A stretch of DNA of 38,514 bases from an uncultured Dokdonia sp. (GCF_937910895.1 NZ_CALEMI010000036.1:1-38514), one strand, 5' to 3'; positions 16,737 to 25,858 are shown, counted from the stretch's first letter. Notes: generated by a model from the sequence alone, not told the origin. Translations and numbers: made by a program.

Positions 16737-17042
16737 AGATAGATATATATTATTGATGATGACAAATTACTAAAGAAATAGATGTTGTAAAACAAAAGCG
16801 ATGGTAACTATTATCGGGAATTACTTTTAGGTACAGAAAAGACTAAATACCTAGCAAAAAATACTAATTTTTATCCTATAAAAATCGTATTAGGCAATTG
16901 CAATTTTTATGTAGTTAGTAGACTTAATAACTACTATTTGTATTTATTGCAAAATTATAATTAGATTCTTTGTAAATTATGTGATGACTCTGGATATTTT
17001 ACAAATACCTTAGCTTATATAAATGAATTATAAAATAGTATT
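16737..17042. other. Intergenic region between divergent lipoprotein genes
   Basis: AT-rich, 306 bp, with no coding potential. It must hold both promoters, but no convincing -7/-33 pair or ECF element stands out. A small inverted repeat TAGTTA ... TAACTA lies near 16915-16940. Confidence 0.5.
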
Positions 17043-17687
17043 ATGATGAGGCTTAAAAATATAATAGTGTTGGTGTGGCTTATCTGTATGGGCTGTAGTA
17101 ACGATGACGGTAACCAGACAGAATATCATCCCTTTAGTGAGGAGGATCGCAATAACTTATTAATACGTGTACCCGAAAAGGATGCTATTATTAGCTATGA
17201 AAATCAAAACGGAGAAGTGTTTTCTTTTAGAGTTCAAAATAGTGAGTCGGGTTTGGTAGGAGCTTATGGGGGTGGTGGAGGATTTGCGGGAGGAGGCACA
17301 ACGCTTCTCTATAATTATGACACGCAACTTATAGAAATGGAATTTCTTAATGAACCAGACCCTTTTCCAATTTTTACTTTATGTATTTCAAAAAATAGAG
17401 ATGATAGCTTAAAAGCAACCCTTTATTTTGAATTGTGGAACAAGACCACAGATGAAACTTTTCCATCTGTTGAGACACTAGATCTTGATTTTAGCGCTCC
17501 TCGAACAACACTCACCATTGACGAAAAGACGTATAACGATGTGATTATATATACTTCAGAAATAAATGAAGTAAATGGGAGTTGGTTTGGCATAGATAGA
17601 AATGTGCATACCATCTACTACGATGTATTATACGGATGTATAGGTTACGATGACCTCAACGGAAATATGTGGCGTATTAAAATGTAG
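17043..17687 (+). CDS. Putative lipoprotein
   Basis: 214 aa. Signal peptide with lipobox ICMGC (Cys18 from the first Met) followed by SNDDGNQ. Most of the mature part looks beta-rich, with a glycine run GAYGGGGGFAGGG near residues 78-90. Two neighbouring ATG codons start the gene (17043 and 17046), and either gives the same signal peptide. I do not recognise a family. It is transcribed alone and followed by a strong hairpin at 17798-17832. Confidence 0.65.
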   Translation: MMRLKNIIVLVWLICMGCSNDDGNQTEYHPFSEEDRNNLLIRVPEKDAIISYENQNGEVFSFRVQNSESGLVGAYGGGGGFAGGGTTLLYNYDTQLIEMEFLNEPDPFPIFTLCISKNRDDSLKATLYFELWNKTTDETFPSVETLDLDFSAPRTTLTIDEKTYNDVIIYTSEINEVNGSWFGIDRNVHTIYYDVLYGCIGYDDLNGNMWRIKM

Positions 17688-17780
17688 TATGTGCATTTAA
17701 AAAATAAAACTGAGTTGAACGTGTTGATGATGTGCTTGGAAATACATGACGTTTTAGCGAATTAATAATTTCATAAATAT

Positions 17781-17794
17781 GCTTTCGCGAAAGC
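17781..17794. repeat. GCTTTCGCGAAAGC palindrome
   Basis: Intact copy, extended by one base pair to 16 bp. It is directly followed by the terminator at 17798. Confidence 0.95.
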
Positions 17795-17797
17795 AAT

Positions 17798-17832
17798 AAA
17801 AATAGGCTTCTCATTGAGAAGCTTATTTTTTT
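17798..17832 (+). terminator. Terminator of the 17043 lipoprotein gene
   Basis: Stem AAAAATAGGCTTCTC with GAGAAGCTTATTTTT (one G-T pair), loop ATT, then a T-run. Confidence 0.75.
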
Positions 17833-17906
17833 AAAGTAAGTCATCTATTTTAAGAATGTATGTAGTAATGAGAGGGTATATATAGAATTGCTATGCATGT
17901 AATTCT

Positions 17907-17920
17907 GCTTTCGCGAAAGC
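17907..17920. repeat. GCTTTCGCGAAAGC palindrome
   Basis: Intact copy, 16 bp with the flanking T/A pair. It is 112 bp from the previous copy, the closest pair in the window. Confidence 0.95.
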
Positions 17921-18028
17921 ATACTAAACCGCATATTCTAGGCATGTTAAAACTCAAAATAAAAGAAAACTTAAAATTATATTCTAAAAAACACTAAATT
18001 GCAATGCCCCTAATCTGAAAATTATTTA

Positions 18029-20773
18029 ATGAATTCGATAATTAATCGACTTTTTCAAAAGTCAACAGTCATTGATGTGAAATCAATTGACGCCAACGAT
18101 GCTTATCAAGATTTTTTAGAACATTTTTATTGTCAAGCATATACATCTCAGAAACTTGATACTCTTAAAGGGAAAATAATCACTTTTGATTTTGACTCTA
18201 ATCCTGAAAAATCTCTTTATCAACTTGTCAATTCTTATCTAGAGATAGAGAATTTTTTGCTTTTTCAAGATGTAAGATTTCTAGGGACCAAAGAATCTCT
18301 TCGCATAGAGTTACAAGATTTTTTTCCTACAGTAGCAAGTTCTCAACCGTTTTCTGTTTTATATCAAGAAGATACAACACAAGAGATTGCTCTTGCTTTC
18401 TTACTGGCAAACTATTTGTACAATGCCGTTACAGATTATTGTGGCTATGTTTCCGTACTTGAACCAGCATTTGCCTTAGAGAATAAAATGGATCTTGATC
18501 TCGTAAAAGGAAATATGGTCTACTATCTTTCTTGTAGACGCAAAACTAGAGAATATATAGAAAAACTCTCTATTGAAGCACACAGAGTTTGTGAAGAAAA
18601 AAGCATTAAAAACCAATTTAACAAATGGTTTTCACAATTTACTAGCTTCTATCAACAGCTAGAGGTTTCCAATAAAATTAGTTATTATATTCCCGATAAA
18701 ACAGCTGTAGATACACCTGTAGCTGTACCTATTTCAACAACTTTTAGCGTAAAAGAACAGTATAAAACACCCGTCACAAAAACAAATGACGAGAATACTC
18801 TTTCTACTATTTCAGAAATAGATACTTCTTTATATACAGCTATGTTTGAAAATATGCTAGACAAAGCTATTATATTTAAACGCTGTGGAAAGCTGATGCT
18901 CGCAAATGAACGAGCACGCACTTTTTTTAATTTCTCACAGGAAAATATCAATGAGCATAGCATTTATGATGTACTCCCACCAGAGATCTCTCAGAGACTT
19001 AAAGGAGATATTGACGATCTCACCCATAGAAGAGAAAGAACCATTTTGGGTAAAAGAGAGGAGATTCACTTGTCTAGATCAGACGGTTCTATAGAATATT
19101 ATGAGATAACTACATCAAACAATTATACTACAGGAGATGACACCTATAGTATGTTCTTAAAAGATATTACTAAGAAAAAGGACACCTTAGATACGTTAAG
19201 TAAGCAAATGGAGCATGTCCAGAAAGCAGCTAGAGCTAAAGCTACCTTTCTTTCTAATATGAGTCACGAGATACGTACGCCACTCAACGTGATACTTGGT
19301 CTTGCAGATATTATTAAAAAAAGTGACAACATAGATGTAGAACAATTTGAGAAAAATATTGAAGGAATCGATTTTTCTGCAAAAAGCTTGTTGGCTATAG
19401 TAAATGACATACTTGACTTTTCAAAAATTGAAGCAGGTAAATTATCTATCCAATCATACAACTATAATTTAAGAAAAGTAATTACCTCTCTAGCCGAAGG
19501 TTTTAGGACAAAGGCAAATGAAAAAGGAGTCTTACTTTTTACAGAAATTGATCAAAACATACCAGATATTGTAGTAGGGGATCAATATAGACTTAATCAA
19601 ATTCTTACCAACCTCATTGGAAATGCTATAAAATTTACTAAAGAAGGGCACATAGGTATTATTGTAACCTACAAAGAACTATCTGAAGATCAGATTGAAG
19701 TACATTTTGAAGTTAAAGATTCTGGAATAGGTATCCCAAAAAATAAACTGAATCATATTTTTGATAGTTTTTATCAAATAGAAGAAGCAGGACATTCAAA
19801 ATCTAACGGAACTGGATTAGGACTCGCCATAACAAAGGAACTCATAAATTTACAGAACGGTACGCTCACAGCAACCAGTGTAGAGGGTGAGGGGTCTAGC
19901 TTTTATTTTAGACTTCCGCTTATTAAAAGTAAATTACAAAGTACACAAGAAACCATCAAAACTCACAAGCGTAGTGACAAACAGCTTGAAGGATTACGCG
20001 TACTTGTAGCAGAAGACAATACGATGAATCAATTCTATATCAAACAACTCATTAACCGCCTAGGTATTGAAGTAGATATAGCAGAAAATGGACAAGAAGC
20101 TGTAGATATTTACACCCAAAAACAAAATGGCTATTACAATCTAATCCTTATGGATATGCACATGCCTGTATTAGGAGGGGTAGAAGCAATTAAGAAAATT
20201 AGAACTTCTCATAAGGATGCTATAAAAAAAGTTCCTATTGTCATGTGTACCGCAGATGTTTTTCCAGAATCTAGAAAAAATGCTATCAAAGCAGGGATCG
20301 ATTTTTATTTGACAAAGCCTGTCGACGAAGATGCCTTGAAAGAAGTACTTTACTGGCTTGTATCTGATGAAGAAAAAAATCTAGATGTAGAGAACACGCT
20401 CAATAGAGAAGAGATACATAGTGATACCGTTAATATCGCTAAGCTAAATGAGACTTTTGATAACGACGAAGAATTCATCATATCTCTTTTAGAGATATTT
20501 ATCGCAGATACTCCAGACGATTTTAAAAGCTTAAGTAGGTGTGTTGAGAGAGAGTTTTACTCTAGAGCCAGTGAGCTTGCACATAAACTAAAATCAAGTT
20601 TTATGAATCTAGGGATGACTCACCAAGGCTACTTGCTACAACAAATAGAAAAAAATATTAGTAACCAAGCCAGTGTCGAGACAGGCGTAAAATACTTTGA
20701 GCAGTTTAAAAGAGTCTACACAAAAACACTGCTAGACGTAAACATAAAGCTTATTGAACTTAGACGTCTGTAA
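18029..20773 (+). CDS. Cytoplasmic hybrid histidine kinase (PAS-HisKA-HATPase-REC-Hpt)
   Basis: 914 aa with no membrane segment. Residues 1-230 form a mostly helical domain of unknown type. A PAS-like domain (about 270-390) starts MFENMLDKAIIF and ends MFLKDITKKK. It is followed by a coiled coil and HisKA with phospho-acceptor His413 (MSHEIRTPLN). HATPase (about 500-640) shows NLIGNAIKFT, DSGIGIP and GTGLGLAI. The receiver domain (about 650-775) has AEDN and Asp709 (LILMDMHMP). The C-terminal Hpt domain has His852 (LAHKLKSS). All residues of a four-step relay are present. Signal and output are unknown, since no response regulator adjoins; the final acceptor must be encoded elsewhere. Confidence 0.93.
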   Translation: MNSIINRLFQKSTVIDVKSIDANDAYQDFLEHFYCQAYTSQKLDTLKGKIITFDFDSNPEKSLYQLVNSYLEIENFLLFQDVRFLGTKESLRIELQDFFPTVASSQPFSVLYQEDTTQEIALAFLLANYLYNAVTDYCGYVSVLEPAFALENKMDLDLVKGNMVYYLSCRRKTREYIEKLSIEAHRVCEEKSIKNQFNKWFSQFTSFYQQLEVSNKISYYIPDKTAVDTPVAVPISTTFSVKEQYKTPVTKTNDENTLSTISEIDTSLYTAMFENMLDKAIIFKRCGKLMLANERARTFFNFSQENINEHSIYDVLPPEISQRLKGDIDDLTHRRERTILGKREEIHLSRSDGSIEYYEITTSNNYTTGDDTYSMFLKDITKKKDTLDTLSKQMEHVQKAARAKATFLSNMSHEIRTPLNVILGLADIIKKSDNIDVEQFEKNIEGIDFSAKSLLAIVNDILDFSKIEAGKLSIQSYNYNLRKVITSLAEGFRTKANEKGVLLFTEIDQNIPDIVVGDQYRLNQILTNLIGNAIKFTKEGHIGIIVTYKELSEDQIEVHFEVKDSGIGIPKNKLNHIFDSFYQIEEAGHSKSNGTGLGLAITKELINLQNGTLTATSVEGEGSSFYFRLPLIKSKLQSTQETIKTHKRSDKQLEGLRVLVAEDNTMNQFYIKQLINRLGIEVDIAENGQEAVDIYTQKQNGYYNLILMDMHMPVLGGVEAIKKIRTSHKDAIKKVPIVMCTADVFPESRKNAIKAGIDFYLTKPVDEDALKEVLYWLVSDEEKNLDVENTLNREEIHSDTVNIAKLNETFDNDEEFIISLLEIFIADTPDDFKSLSRCVEREFYSRASELAHKLKSSFMNLGMTHQGYLLQQIEKNISNQASVETGVKYFEQFKRVYTKTLLDVNIKLIELRRL

Positions 20774-20856
20774 CTTACAGCGTTTTCGGCTGCGTAATAT
20801 GCATATAGTGTAGCGTGCATTTTTTATTTCAATTGATATAATAGATATAGAATTTC

Positions 20857-20870
20857 GCTTTCGCGAAAGC
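20857..20870. repeat. GCTTTCGCGAAAGC palindrome at the repeat edge
   Basis: Intact copy. The 71-bp direct repeat begins two bases inside it, at TTTCGCG. The corresponding site at 21955 lacks the outer GC and is the only broken copy in the window. Confidence 0.95.
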
Positions 20871-20929
20871 AAAAAAAATCGACTACCCTTTATTGAGTAG
20901 CCGATTTCTATAATGAATCAGAATGAGTA
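20859..20929. repeat. 71-bp direct repeat, copy 1
   Basis: Identical base for base to 21955-22025 (offset 1,096). It comprises part of the palindrome, A8, a terminator hairpin and a tail ending GAATGAGTA. Flanking bases differ at both ends. Confidence 0.97.
20871..20905 (-). terminator. Terminator in repeat copy 1
   Basis: On the minus strand, ATCGGCTAC pairs with GTAGTCGAT (one G-T pair; 20878-20886 and 20897-20905) and is followed by eight T. It now terminates the HAD gene. Confidence 0.85.
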
Positions 20930-20950
20930 CGTTAGCTTATAAATGTTCTT

Positions 20951-21424
20951 TTATTTAACTACTTCAGGTTTTGATTTCTCAATTTTTTCTATAGCTATAT
21001 CAGCTAAATAATCAGTTAAACCAACGGAGCCACTTGTTTGAATTAATTTATTCTTTAAAAAGTCTGGTAATCCATTTAAAGATTTATCATCATCAATTAT
21101 AATAAATTGATCATTTATATGCTTAGCATCAAACCAACTTATAAGTTCATCTTTTCTATTTAAATGATTTAGATTCTTAGGAAGTCTAGTTATTTTATTG
21201 ACATTAATGTTTCTTCTTCTAAAAATAGTTTTCCATTCTTTTAAAGTATACTTATATTTATGGGAAGTAGTCAATACAATGTCAGCATTTGAGTTAGAAA
21301 TTATTCTAACAAGTGACTTGACCGCCTTTGAACTAAATTCAGGAAAACCATCTTCTAAAATTTCAGGTTTTCTCCAAGAGTTAGCAGGAACCATTACTCC
21401 GTCTATGTCTAAGTATACTAACAT
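20951..21424 (-). CDS. Small HAD-superfamily phosphatase (RNA-repair HAD-like)
   Basis: 157 aa. Haloacid-dehalogenase fold without a large cap: motif I YLDIDGVM (nucleophile Asp6, acid/base Asp8), motif II VLTTS (residues 50-54), a candidate motif III lysine (Lys91) and motif IV IIIDDD (Asp111-113). The pattern resembles the short HAD domains described in Swiss-army-knife RNA repair proteins, which act as polynucleotide or nucleotide phosphatases; the substrate here is inferred. It follows the ParB-like gene by 18 bp in the same direction, so the two form a pair inside the repeat-bounded cassette. It is followed directly by the copied terminator. Confidence 0.75.
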   Translation of the reverse strand: MLVYLDIDGVMVPANSWRKPEILEDGFPEFSSKAVKSLVRIISNSNADIVLTTSHKYKYTLKEWKTIFRRRNINVNKITRLPKNLNHLNRKDELISWFDAKHINDQFIIIDDDKSLNGLPDFLKNKLIQTSGSVGLTDYLADIAIEKIEKSKPEVVK

Positions 21425-21442
21425 ACTACAAATGTACTGTGT

Positions 21443-21826
21443 TTATTTAGTTATTTCAATTATTTTTTCAAGAGGGATATTGTTGAATTCAGCATCTAAT
21501 TCATTTAAACGCTTAATTTTATCCTCGGTATCCCATTCTTCTTCAACAAATTCAACATCTGTCCAATTATATTCAATCGTAGCACTTGTCTTAGATGATT
21601 TAGCCTCATCAATCTTAATATTCGCCAATAAAGAGCTTACATATCTATGATGTCCATCAATAATCAACGTGTCACAGACTTTAATATCATCAAATTTTAT
21701 TCCATTCATCATTTTGGTATAAATTCTATTGATAATTGGAAGACAAAGTTTCTTATGAGTTGATTTTAGAATAAAATCAGATTTGCCAATTGCTTTTAAA
21801 ATTATTTCTTTGTTTATTTTATCCAT
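21443..21826 (-). CDS. ParB/sulfiredoxin-like protein
   Basis: 127 aa. The central motif LIIDGHHRYVSSLL (Asp57, Gly58, His59, His60, Arg61) is the phosphate-binding signature of the ParB/Srx fold found in ParB-type CTPases/nucleases and sulfiredoxins. Upstream lies a helical KKLCLPIINRIY region and downstream an acidic tail (VEFVEEEWDTEDKIKRLNELDAEF). There is no HTH or dimerisation domain, so it is not a chromosome-partition ParB. It is the first gene of the two-gene cassette. A TAAATTTG element at 21845-21838 on the minus strand could be its -7 box, giving a very short leader. The function is unknown; nucleotide-dependent activity with the HAD partner is plausible. Confidence 0.65.
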   Translation of the reverse strand: MDKINKEIILKAIGKSDFILKSTHKKLCLPIINRIYTKMMNGIKFDDIKVCDTLIIDGHHRYVSSLLANIKIDEAKSSKTSATIEYNWTDVEFVEEEWDTEDKIKRLNELDAEFNNIPLEKIIEITK

Positions 21827-21954
21827 TTAATTTTTTCCAAATTTACGTAGCTTATTATCAATAAGAGTTTAAAGATAAATCATTTAGCAAGGCATCCAAA
21901 AACACTTTATTATTTACATATTTATAATTTAATTCACTTTTATATAATAAAAAT

Positions 21955-22025
21955 TTTCGCGAAAGCAAAAAAAATCGACTACCCTTTATTGAGTAGCCGA
22001 TTTCTATAATGAATCAGAATGAGTA
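21955..22025. repeat. 71-bp direct repeat, copy 2
   Basis: Identical to 20859-20929. It lies just behind the pnp stop codon, where it looks like the original site, and begins with the broken palindrome TTTCGCGAAAGC. Confidence 0.97.
21967..22001 (-). terminator. pnp: Terminator of pnp (repeat copy 2)
   Basis: The same 9-bp hairpin and T8 tract as in copy 1, located 64 bp after the pnp stop. Confidence 0.85.
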
Positions 22026-22064
22026 GTTTACACCTCAATGCTGATATTTTACCTCTAAAGCAAA

Positions 22065-24311
22065 TTAATCTCGCTTACGATCATCACGTCTGTTATCACG
22101 ACCACCGCCACGATTATCACGACCACCGCTACGATTATCTCTTCCGCCACGATCATTATTTTCTCTTGGTGGACGAGCTACATATCCTTCAGGCTTTTCA
22201 AGAAGAGCCTTACGAGATACTTTTTCTTTACGAGTTCTTGAATCTATACCAAAGTATTTTACTTCAAGTTCTTCTCCCATAGAGAGTACGTCAGAAGCAT
22301 TTTCTGTACGTTCCCAAGCGATCTCAGATACGTGCAATAATACTTCATTTCCTGGAGCATCTAGGTATTCTACCACAGCACCAAAGTCAAGCATCTTAAT
22401 AACTTTTACCTTGTACGTATTTCCTACAGTAGGCTTAAACGTAATAGAATCTATTTTGGCGAGTACAGCATCTATGCCTTCTTGACCCGTTCCTAGAATT
22501 TCAACAATTCCTTCTTCTGTGACAGGATCTTCGTTAATCACGATGGTAGTTCCAGTTTCTTTCTGAAGTTCTTGTATCACTTTTCCACCAGGGCCAATAA
22601 GAGCGCCAATGTACTCATTTGCGATACGTGTTGTTACCATTTTAGGAGCGTAGTCTTTTACGTCTTCACGTGGTGTTGCAATAGTTTCTGTAAGCTTGTC
22701 AAGGATATGAAGACGTCCTGCACGTGCTTGTTGTAAAGCATTTACAAGAATCTCATAAGAAAGACCTTTTACTTTAATATCCATCTGGCAAGCTGTAATA
22801 CCATCTGCCGTTCCAGTTACTTTAAAGTCCATATCTCCTAAGTGATCTTCATCACCAAGAATATCAGAAAGCACAGCGTATTTTCCACTAGTCGCATCAG
22901 AAATAAGTCCCATAGCGATACCAGAAACTGGTTTCTTCATTTGGATACCTGCATCCATCATTGCCATGGTTCCAGCACAAACTGTTGCCATAGAAGAAGA
23001 ACCGTTAGATTCTAATACTTCAGAAACAACACGTACAGTATATGGACAATCATCTGGCACCATTCCTTTAAGACCACGTTGTGCAAGATTACCATGTCCT
23101 ACTTCACGACGTGAAGTCCCACGGATAGGTCTTGCCTCACCCGTACAGAAAGGAGGGAAGTTATAGTGAAGGTAGAAAGTTTCTTCTCCTTCATAAGATG
23201 GCATATCAATTTTATTTGCTTCTCTAGACGTTCCTAAAGTCACTGTAGCTAGTGCTTGAGTTTCTCCACGAGTAAAAATCGCAGATCCGTGTACAGATGG
23301 TAAATAATCTATCTCACACCAGATAGGACGTATCTCTGTAGTCTCACGACCATCCAAACGAAGTCCTTCATTTAATGTAAGATCGCGTATAGCCGCTTTT
23401 TCTGCAGCACGGTAATACTTTGATACTAAATCGCCAAAATCTTCAAGCTCCTCTTCTGAGAATGTTGCTTTGATTTCTTCTTTAATTTCACTAAAAGCAG
23501 CGCCACGTTCTTGTTTTGAAGAACCTGCTTTTGCTACAGCATATACTTTGTCATACGCCATATCATGTACCTTCTGCTTAAGGTCTTCATCTTCTCTTTC
23601 AGCTGGGTACTCACGTACTTCTTTCTTTCCGAAAGCTTCAGCAAGACGTACTTGAGCAGCACATTGTACTTTAATAGCTTCGTGTGCAAACTTGATAGCA
23701 TCTGCCATTTCTTCTTCAGAAATCTCATCCATTTCGCCTTCTACCATCATCACAGAGTCAGCAGAAGCTCCAATCATCATATCGATGTCTGACTCTTCTA
23801 ATTGAGCACGTGTTGGATTGATAATAAACTCTCCGTTTACACGACCTACTCTCGCTTCAGAGATAGGGCATTCAAATGGGAAGTCAGAAAGTTGGATCGC
23901 TGCAGAAGCAGCAAGACCAGCCATAGCATCTGGCATCACATCATCATCATGAGACATTAACTGGATCATCACCTGAGTTTCAGAATGGTAATCTTTTGGA
24001 AAAAGTGGACGTAATACACGATCCACAAGGCGCATCGTTAATACTTCGCCATCAGATGGACGTGCTTCTCTTTTAAAGAAACCGCCTGGGTAACGTCCTG
24101 AAGCGGCAAATTTCTCACGGTAATCTACCGTAAGGGGTAAGAAGTCTAAGTCTTTTTGTTCGTAATTAGAAACTACTGTACAAAGGATCATACACTTTCC
24201 AGACTGTACAACGACAGATCCGTGTGCTTGCTTTGCAAGTTTTCCTGTTTCGATAGAGATTTCTCTGCCATCGCCGAGGTCAATAACCTCTTTGTAAACC
24301 TTTGGAATCAT
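22065..24311 (-). CDS. pnp: Polyribonucleotide nucleotidyltransferase (PNPase)
   Basis: 748 aa from [18 protein letters not shown] at 24311, the usual N-terminus in this phylum. ATGs at 24329 and 24386 are in frame, but the latter would translate a dispersed hairpin repeat. PNPase is a phosphorolytic 3'-5' exoribonuclease of mRNA decay. Domains: first RNase PH (about 1-140), linker helices, second RNase PH (about 310-545, with [15 protein letters not shown] and [10 protein letters not shown]), KH ([16 protein letters not shown]) and S1 ([15 protein letters not shown]). The C-terminal tail is made of GGRDNR-type Arg/Gly repeats, likely RNA-binding. It lies behind rpsO, the classical order, but a terminator and a palindrome intervene. 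Confidence 0.96.
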   Translation of the reverse strand: MIPKVYKEVIDLGDGREISIETGKLAKQAHGSVVVQSGKCMILCTVVSNYEQKDLDFLPLTVDYREKFAASGRYPGGFFKREARPSDGEVLTMRLVDRVLRPLFPKDYHSETQVMIQLMSHDDDVMPDAMAGLAASAAIQLSDFPFECPISEARVGRVNGEFIINPTRAQLEESDIDMMIGASADSVMMVEGEMDEISEEEMADAIKFAHEAIKVQCAAQVRLAEAFGKKEVREYPAEREDEDLKQKVHDMAYDKVYAVAKAGSSKQERGAAFSEIKEEIKATFSEEELEDFGDLVSKYYRAAEKAAIRDLTLNEGLRLDGRETTEIRPIWCEIDYLPSVHGSAIFTRGETQALATVTLGTSREANKIDMPSYEGEETFYLHYNFPPFCTGEARPIRGTSRREVGHGNLAQRGLKGMVPDDCPYTVRVVSEVLESNGSSSMATVCAGTMAMMDAGIQMKKPVSGIAMGLISDATSGKYAVLSDILGDEDHLGDMDFKVTGTADGITACQMDIKVKGLSYEILVNALQQARAGRLHILDKLTETIATPREDVKDYAPKMVTTRIANEYIGALIGPGGKVIQELQKETGTTIVINEDPVTEEGIVEILGTGQEGIDAVLAKIDSITFKPTVGNTYKVKVIKMLDFGAVVEYLDAPGNEVLLHVSEIAWERTENASDVLSMGEELEVKYFGIDSRTRKEKVSRKALLEKPEGYVARPPRENNDRGGRDNRSGGRDNRGGGRDNRRDDRKRD

Positions 24312-24321
24312 ATTATAATTG

Positions 24322-24358
24322 TTTTTCATTCGCACGAAGGTGGGAATCTCATCCCGCA
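24322..24358 (-). repeat. Hairpin repeat (GGGATGAGATTCCC type) in the pnp leader
   Basis: Minus-strand unit GGGATGAGATTCCCACCTTCG continuing GTGCGAATGAAA. Arms TTCCCAC and GTGCGAA (24340-24346, 24329-24335) pair with one mismatch around CTTC. It is the same family as the two units before pheA. Confidence 0.75.
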
Positions 24359-24517
24359 TTGGTGCGTTATTGTTAATTAAGAACATCCTGCTTTTACTAG
24401 GCAGTAAAGTTCGTTTTTTTTAGGTCGTTGTGTTGTAGTTGTAGTTGTGATGACCAATGAAAAACTAGCTGTTTAGCTTTCTCTGCCTCTTGTCTCGGAG
24501 GTCTTTGTGTGGTGTTC

Positions 24518-24531
24518 GCTTTCGCGAAAGC
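24518..24531. repeat. GCTTTCGCGAAAGC palindrome
   Basis: Intact copy just beyond the terminator of rpsO, between rpsO and pnp. Confidence 0.95.
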
Positions 24532-24532
24532 A

Positions 24533-24560
24533 TAAAAAAGAAGGGAGCCGTAAAGCCCCC
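24533..24560 (-). terminator. rpsO: Terminator of rpsO
   Basis: Minus-strand hairpin GGGGGCT-TTAC-GGCTCCC type (24543-24560, one or two G-T pairs) followed by TTCTTTTTTA. Confidence 0.7.
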
Positions 24561-24568
24561 TATAATTC

Positions 24569-24838
24569 TTATTTTCTAATACCTAATTCTTTAATAATAG
24601 CACGGTATCTTAAAACGTCTTTCTTGATTAAATAATCAAGAAGCGAACGACGCTTTCCTACGAGCATTACTAACGAGCGCTCTGTATTATAATCTTTACG
24701 ATTATTTTTAAGATGTCCAGTTAGGTGATTGATACGGTGTGTAAACAATGCGATTTGCCCTTCAGCAGATCCAGTATCATTTTTTCCTTTACCGTGTTTT
24801 TCGAAAAGTTCTTCTTTTCCTTCTTTTGTTAAATACAT
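24569..24838 (-). CDS. rpsO: 30S ribosomal protein S15
   Basis: 89 aa, the standard S15 length. Seen: TGSAEGQIALFTHRINHLTGHLKNNRKDYNTERSL, split by the family into the 16S rRNA-contacting helices, then VGKRRSLLDYL and the C-terminal YRAIIKELGIRK. It binds the 16S central domain early in 30S assembly. It has its own promoter (-7 box at 24892-24899) and its own terminator, and is followed by pnp as in many bacteria. Confidence 0.98.
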   Translation of the reverse strand: MYLTKEGKEELFEKHGKGKNDTGSAEGQIALFTHRINHLTGHLKNNRKDYNTERSLVMLVGKRRSLLDYLIKKDVLRYRAIIKELGIRK

Positions 24839-24870
24839 TCCAATATTATTTAAATGATTTTTATGTATAT

Positions 24871-24885
24871 GATAGACCGTCTATC
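24871..24885. promoter_or_regulatory. Inverted repeat at the rpsO transcription start
   Basis: GATAGAC-C-GTCTATC, 7-bp arms with a 1-nt centre, directly downstream of the rpsO -7 box and so at or just after the predicted transcript start. It could be an operator or a leader hairpin; S15 autoregulates through its leader in other bacteria. Confidence 0.4.
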
Positions 24886-24891
24886 AGCGTG

Positions 24892-24899
24892 CAAAGATA
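24892..24899 (-). promoter_or_regulatory. -7 box of the rpsO promoter
   Basis: TATCTTTG on the minus strand fits the Bacteroidota TAnnTTTG element. The -33 region is only a T-rich run. Confidence 0.5.
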
Positions 24900-25010
24900 C
24901 TATTTTAAACGATATAAAAAATAAAGCTTATTAGAATAAAATTTTAGCTACGATTAAACGTTTTCTAGTTTTTGCGGTCTTAGTAGTTGTAAACCATAAA
25001 AAGAATACCG

Positions 25011-25844
25011 ATGAAAAAATTTCTAAAGATTAAAATGTTGAGTTTAGTAGCAATTGTTTTTTTAACATTTGCTTGTTCTGATGACGAAGATGAGGTAGTG
25101 ACGCTTCAAACAACGCCTACAACAGCAGAGTTGACACTGGCGGCTCAAGTAGATACTGTAGAGGACGCTAGTTTTGCTGTCGTTGAATATATATATATTG
25201 AAAATGTAGAAGAGACGCGGAGTACTATTATCAATTCTTTTTTTGCAGATTGTGCGACCATTACAGTGACACCAAACGGAGATGGTAGTGGGAGCGTTTT
25301 AGCAGATTTTGGTGATGGTTGTGAGCTTGCTAATGGAGCGATCGTTTCTGGTCAAGTTGTTTTTAACTATAGCACCGTACAAAACGAATCACGAACCATT
25401 ACCTATACGTATGAGAATTTTACATATAATAGTAATGAAGTATCTGGCGGAGGAACCATCAATCGCATTTTTGAAAATGGGAATGGAAATCCACAATCAG
25501 AAGTGATGGCATCTATTACTGTTTATTTTCCCGTGCAAGATGTGACTGCAACTCGTAGTGCAAACAGAGTACGTGAGTGGATTGAAGGCGTTGGCTCTGG
25601 TATTTGGACAGATAATGTATTTAGCGTCACTGGTAATTGGGACACGTCATTTAGTAGCGGTTTTACTCGTAGTGGCGAAGTAATGGAAGCTTTGCGTAGA
25701 GAGGCGACTTGCCCTCATTTTGTGAGCGGTACGTTGGCTATTTCTCAAAACAATATAAATGGTGTCTTAAACTACGGAGGAGGAGTTTGTGATAATATTG
25801 CAGTGATTACCATAGGGAATCAGGACTTTACAATACAGTTGTAA
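25011..25844 (+). CDS. Putative lipoprotein
   Basis: 277 aa. Signal peptide with lipobox LTFAC (Cys22) and the acidic SDDEDE export-type flank. The mature part is beta-rich and threonine-rich, containing ADCATITVTPNGDGSGSVLADFG, GDGCELANGAIVSGQVVFNYS and a late CPHFVSGTLAIS-x-NNINGVLNYGGGVCDN. The conserved Cys could form disulphides. I know no function for this type. It is transcribed alone towards the rhodopsin gene, with a perfect 20-bp terminator stem between them. Confidence 0.7.
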   Translation: MKKFLKIKMLSLVAIVFLTFACSDDEDEVVTLQTTPTTAELTLAAQVDTVEDASFAVVEYIYIENVEETRSTIINSFFADCATITVTPNGDGSGSVLADFGDGCELANGAIVSGQVVFNYSTVQNESRTITYTYENFTYNSNEVSGGGTINRIFENGNGNPQSEVMASITVYFPVQDVTATRSANRVREWIEGVGSGIWTDNVFSVTGNWDTSFSSGFTRSGEVMEALRREATCPHFVSGTLAISQNNINGVLNYGGGVCDNIAVITIGNQDFTIQL

Positions 25845-25858
25845 TCGTTTATCTATAT

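Larger units (their letters stand above)
17688..18028. other. Intergenic region with two palindromes and a terminator
   Basis: 341 bp without coding potential. It contains GCTTTCGCGAAAGC at 17781 and 17907, a terminator between them, and presumably the promoter of the histidine kinase gene near 17950-18020, which I cannot place. Confidence 0.6.
20859..22025. mobile_element. Putative inserted two-gene cassette bounded by 71-bp direct repeats
   Basis: Two perfect 71-bp repeats frame exactly two small codirectional genes (ParB-like, then HAD). Their layout is what a single crossover of a 1,096-bp circle at the terminator behind pnp would leave, or a site-specific event at the palindrome. No transposase, integrase or terminal inverted repeats are inside. 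A local duplication of the terminator is the alternative. Confidence 0.4.

Noticed and set aside
16737-16950. Search for an ECF promoter before the 181-aa lipoprotein gene
   Set aside because: A TAGAC is present near 16918, but no GGTTGC lies at the required distance.
22074-22160. Regular repeat-like sequence at the pnp 3' end
   Set aside because: It is the Arg/Gly-rich GGRDNR tail of PNPase, not a CRISPR array or separate repeat.
24312-24386. Upstream starts of pnp adding up to 25 residues
   Set aside because: The stretch includes another copy of the hairpin repeat, and PNPases of this phylum begin with MIPK.
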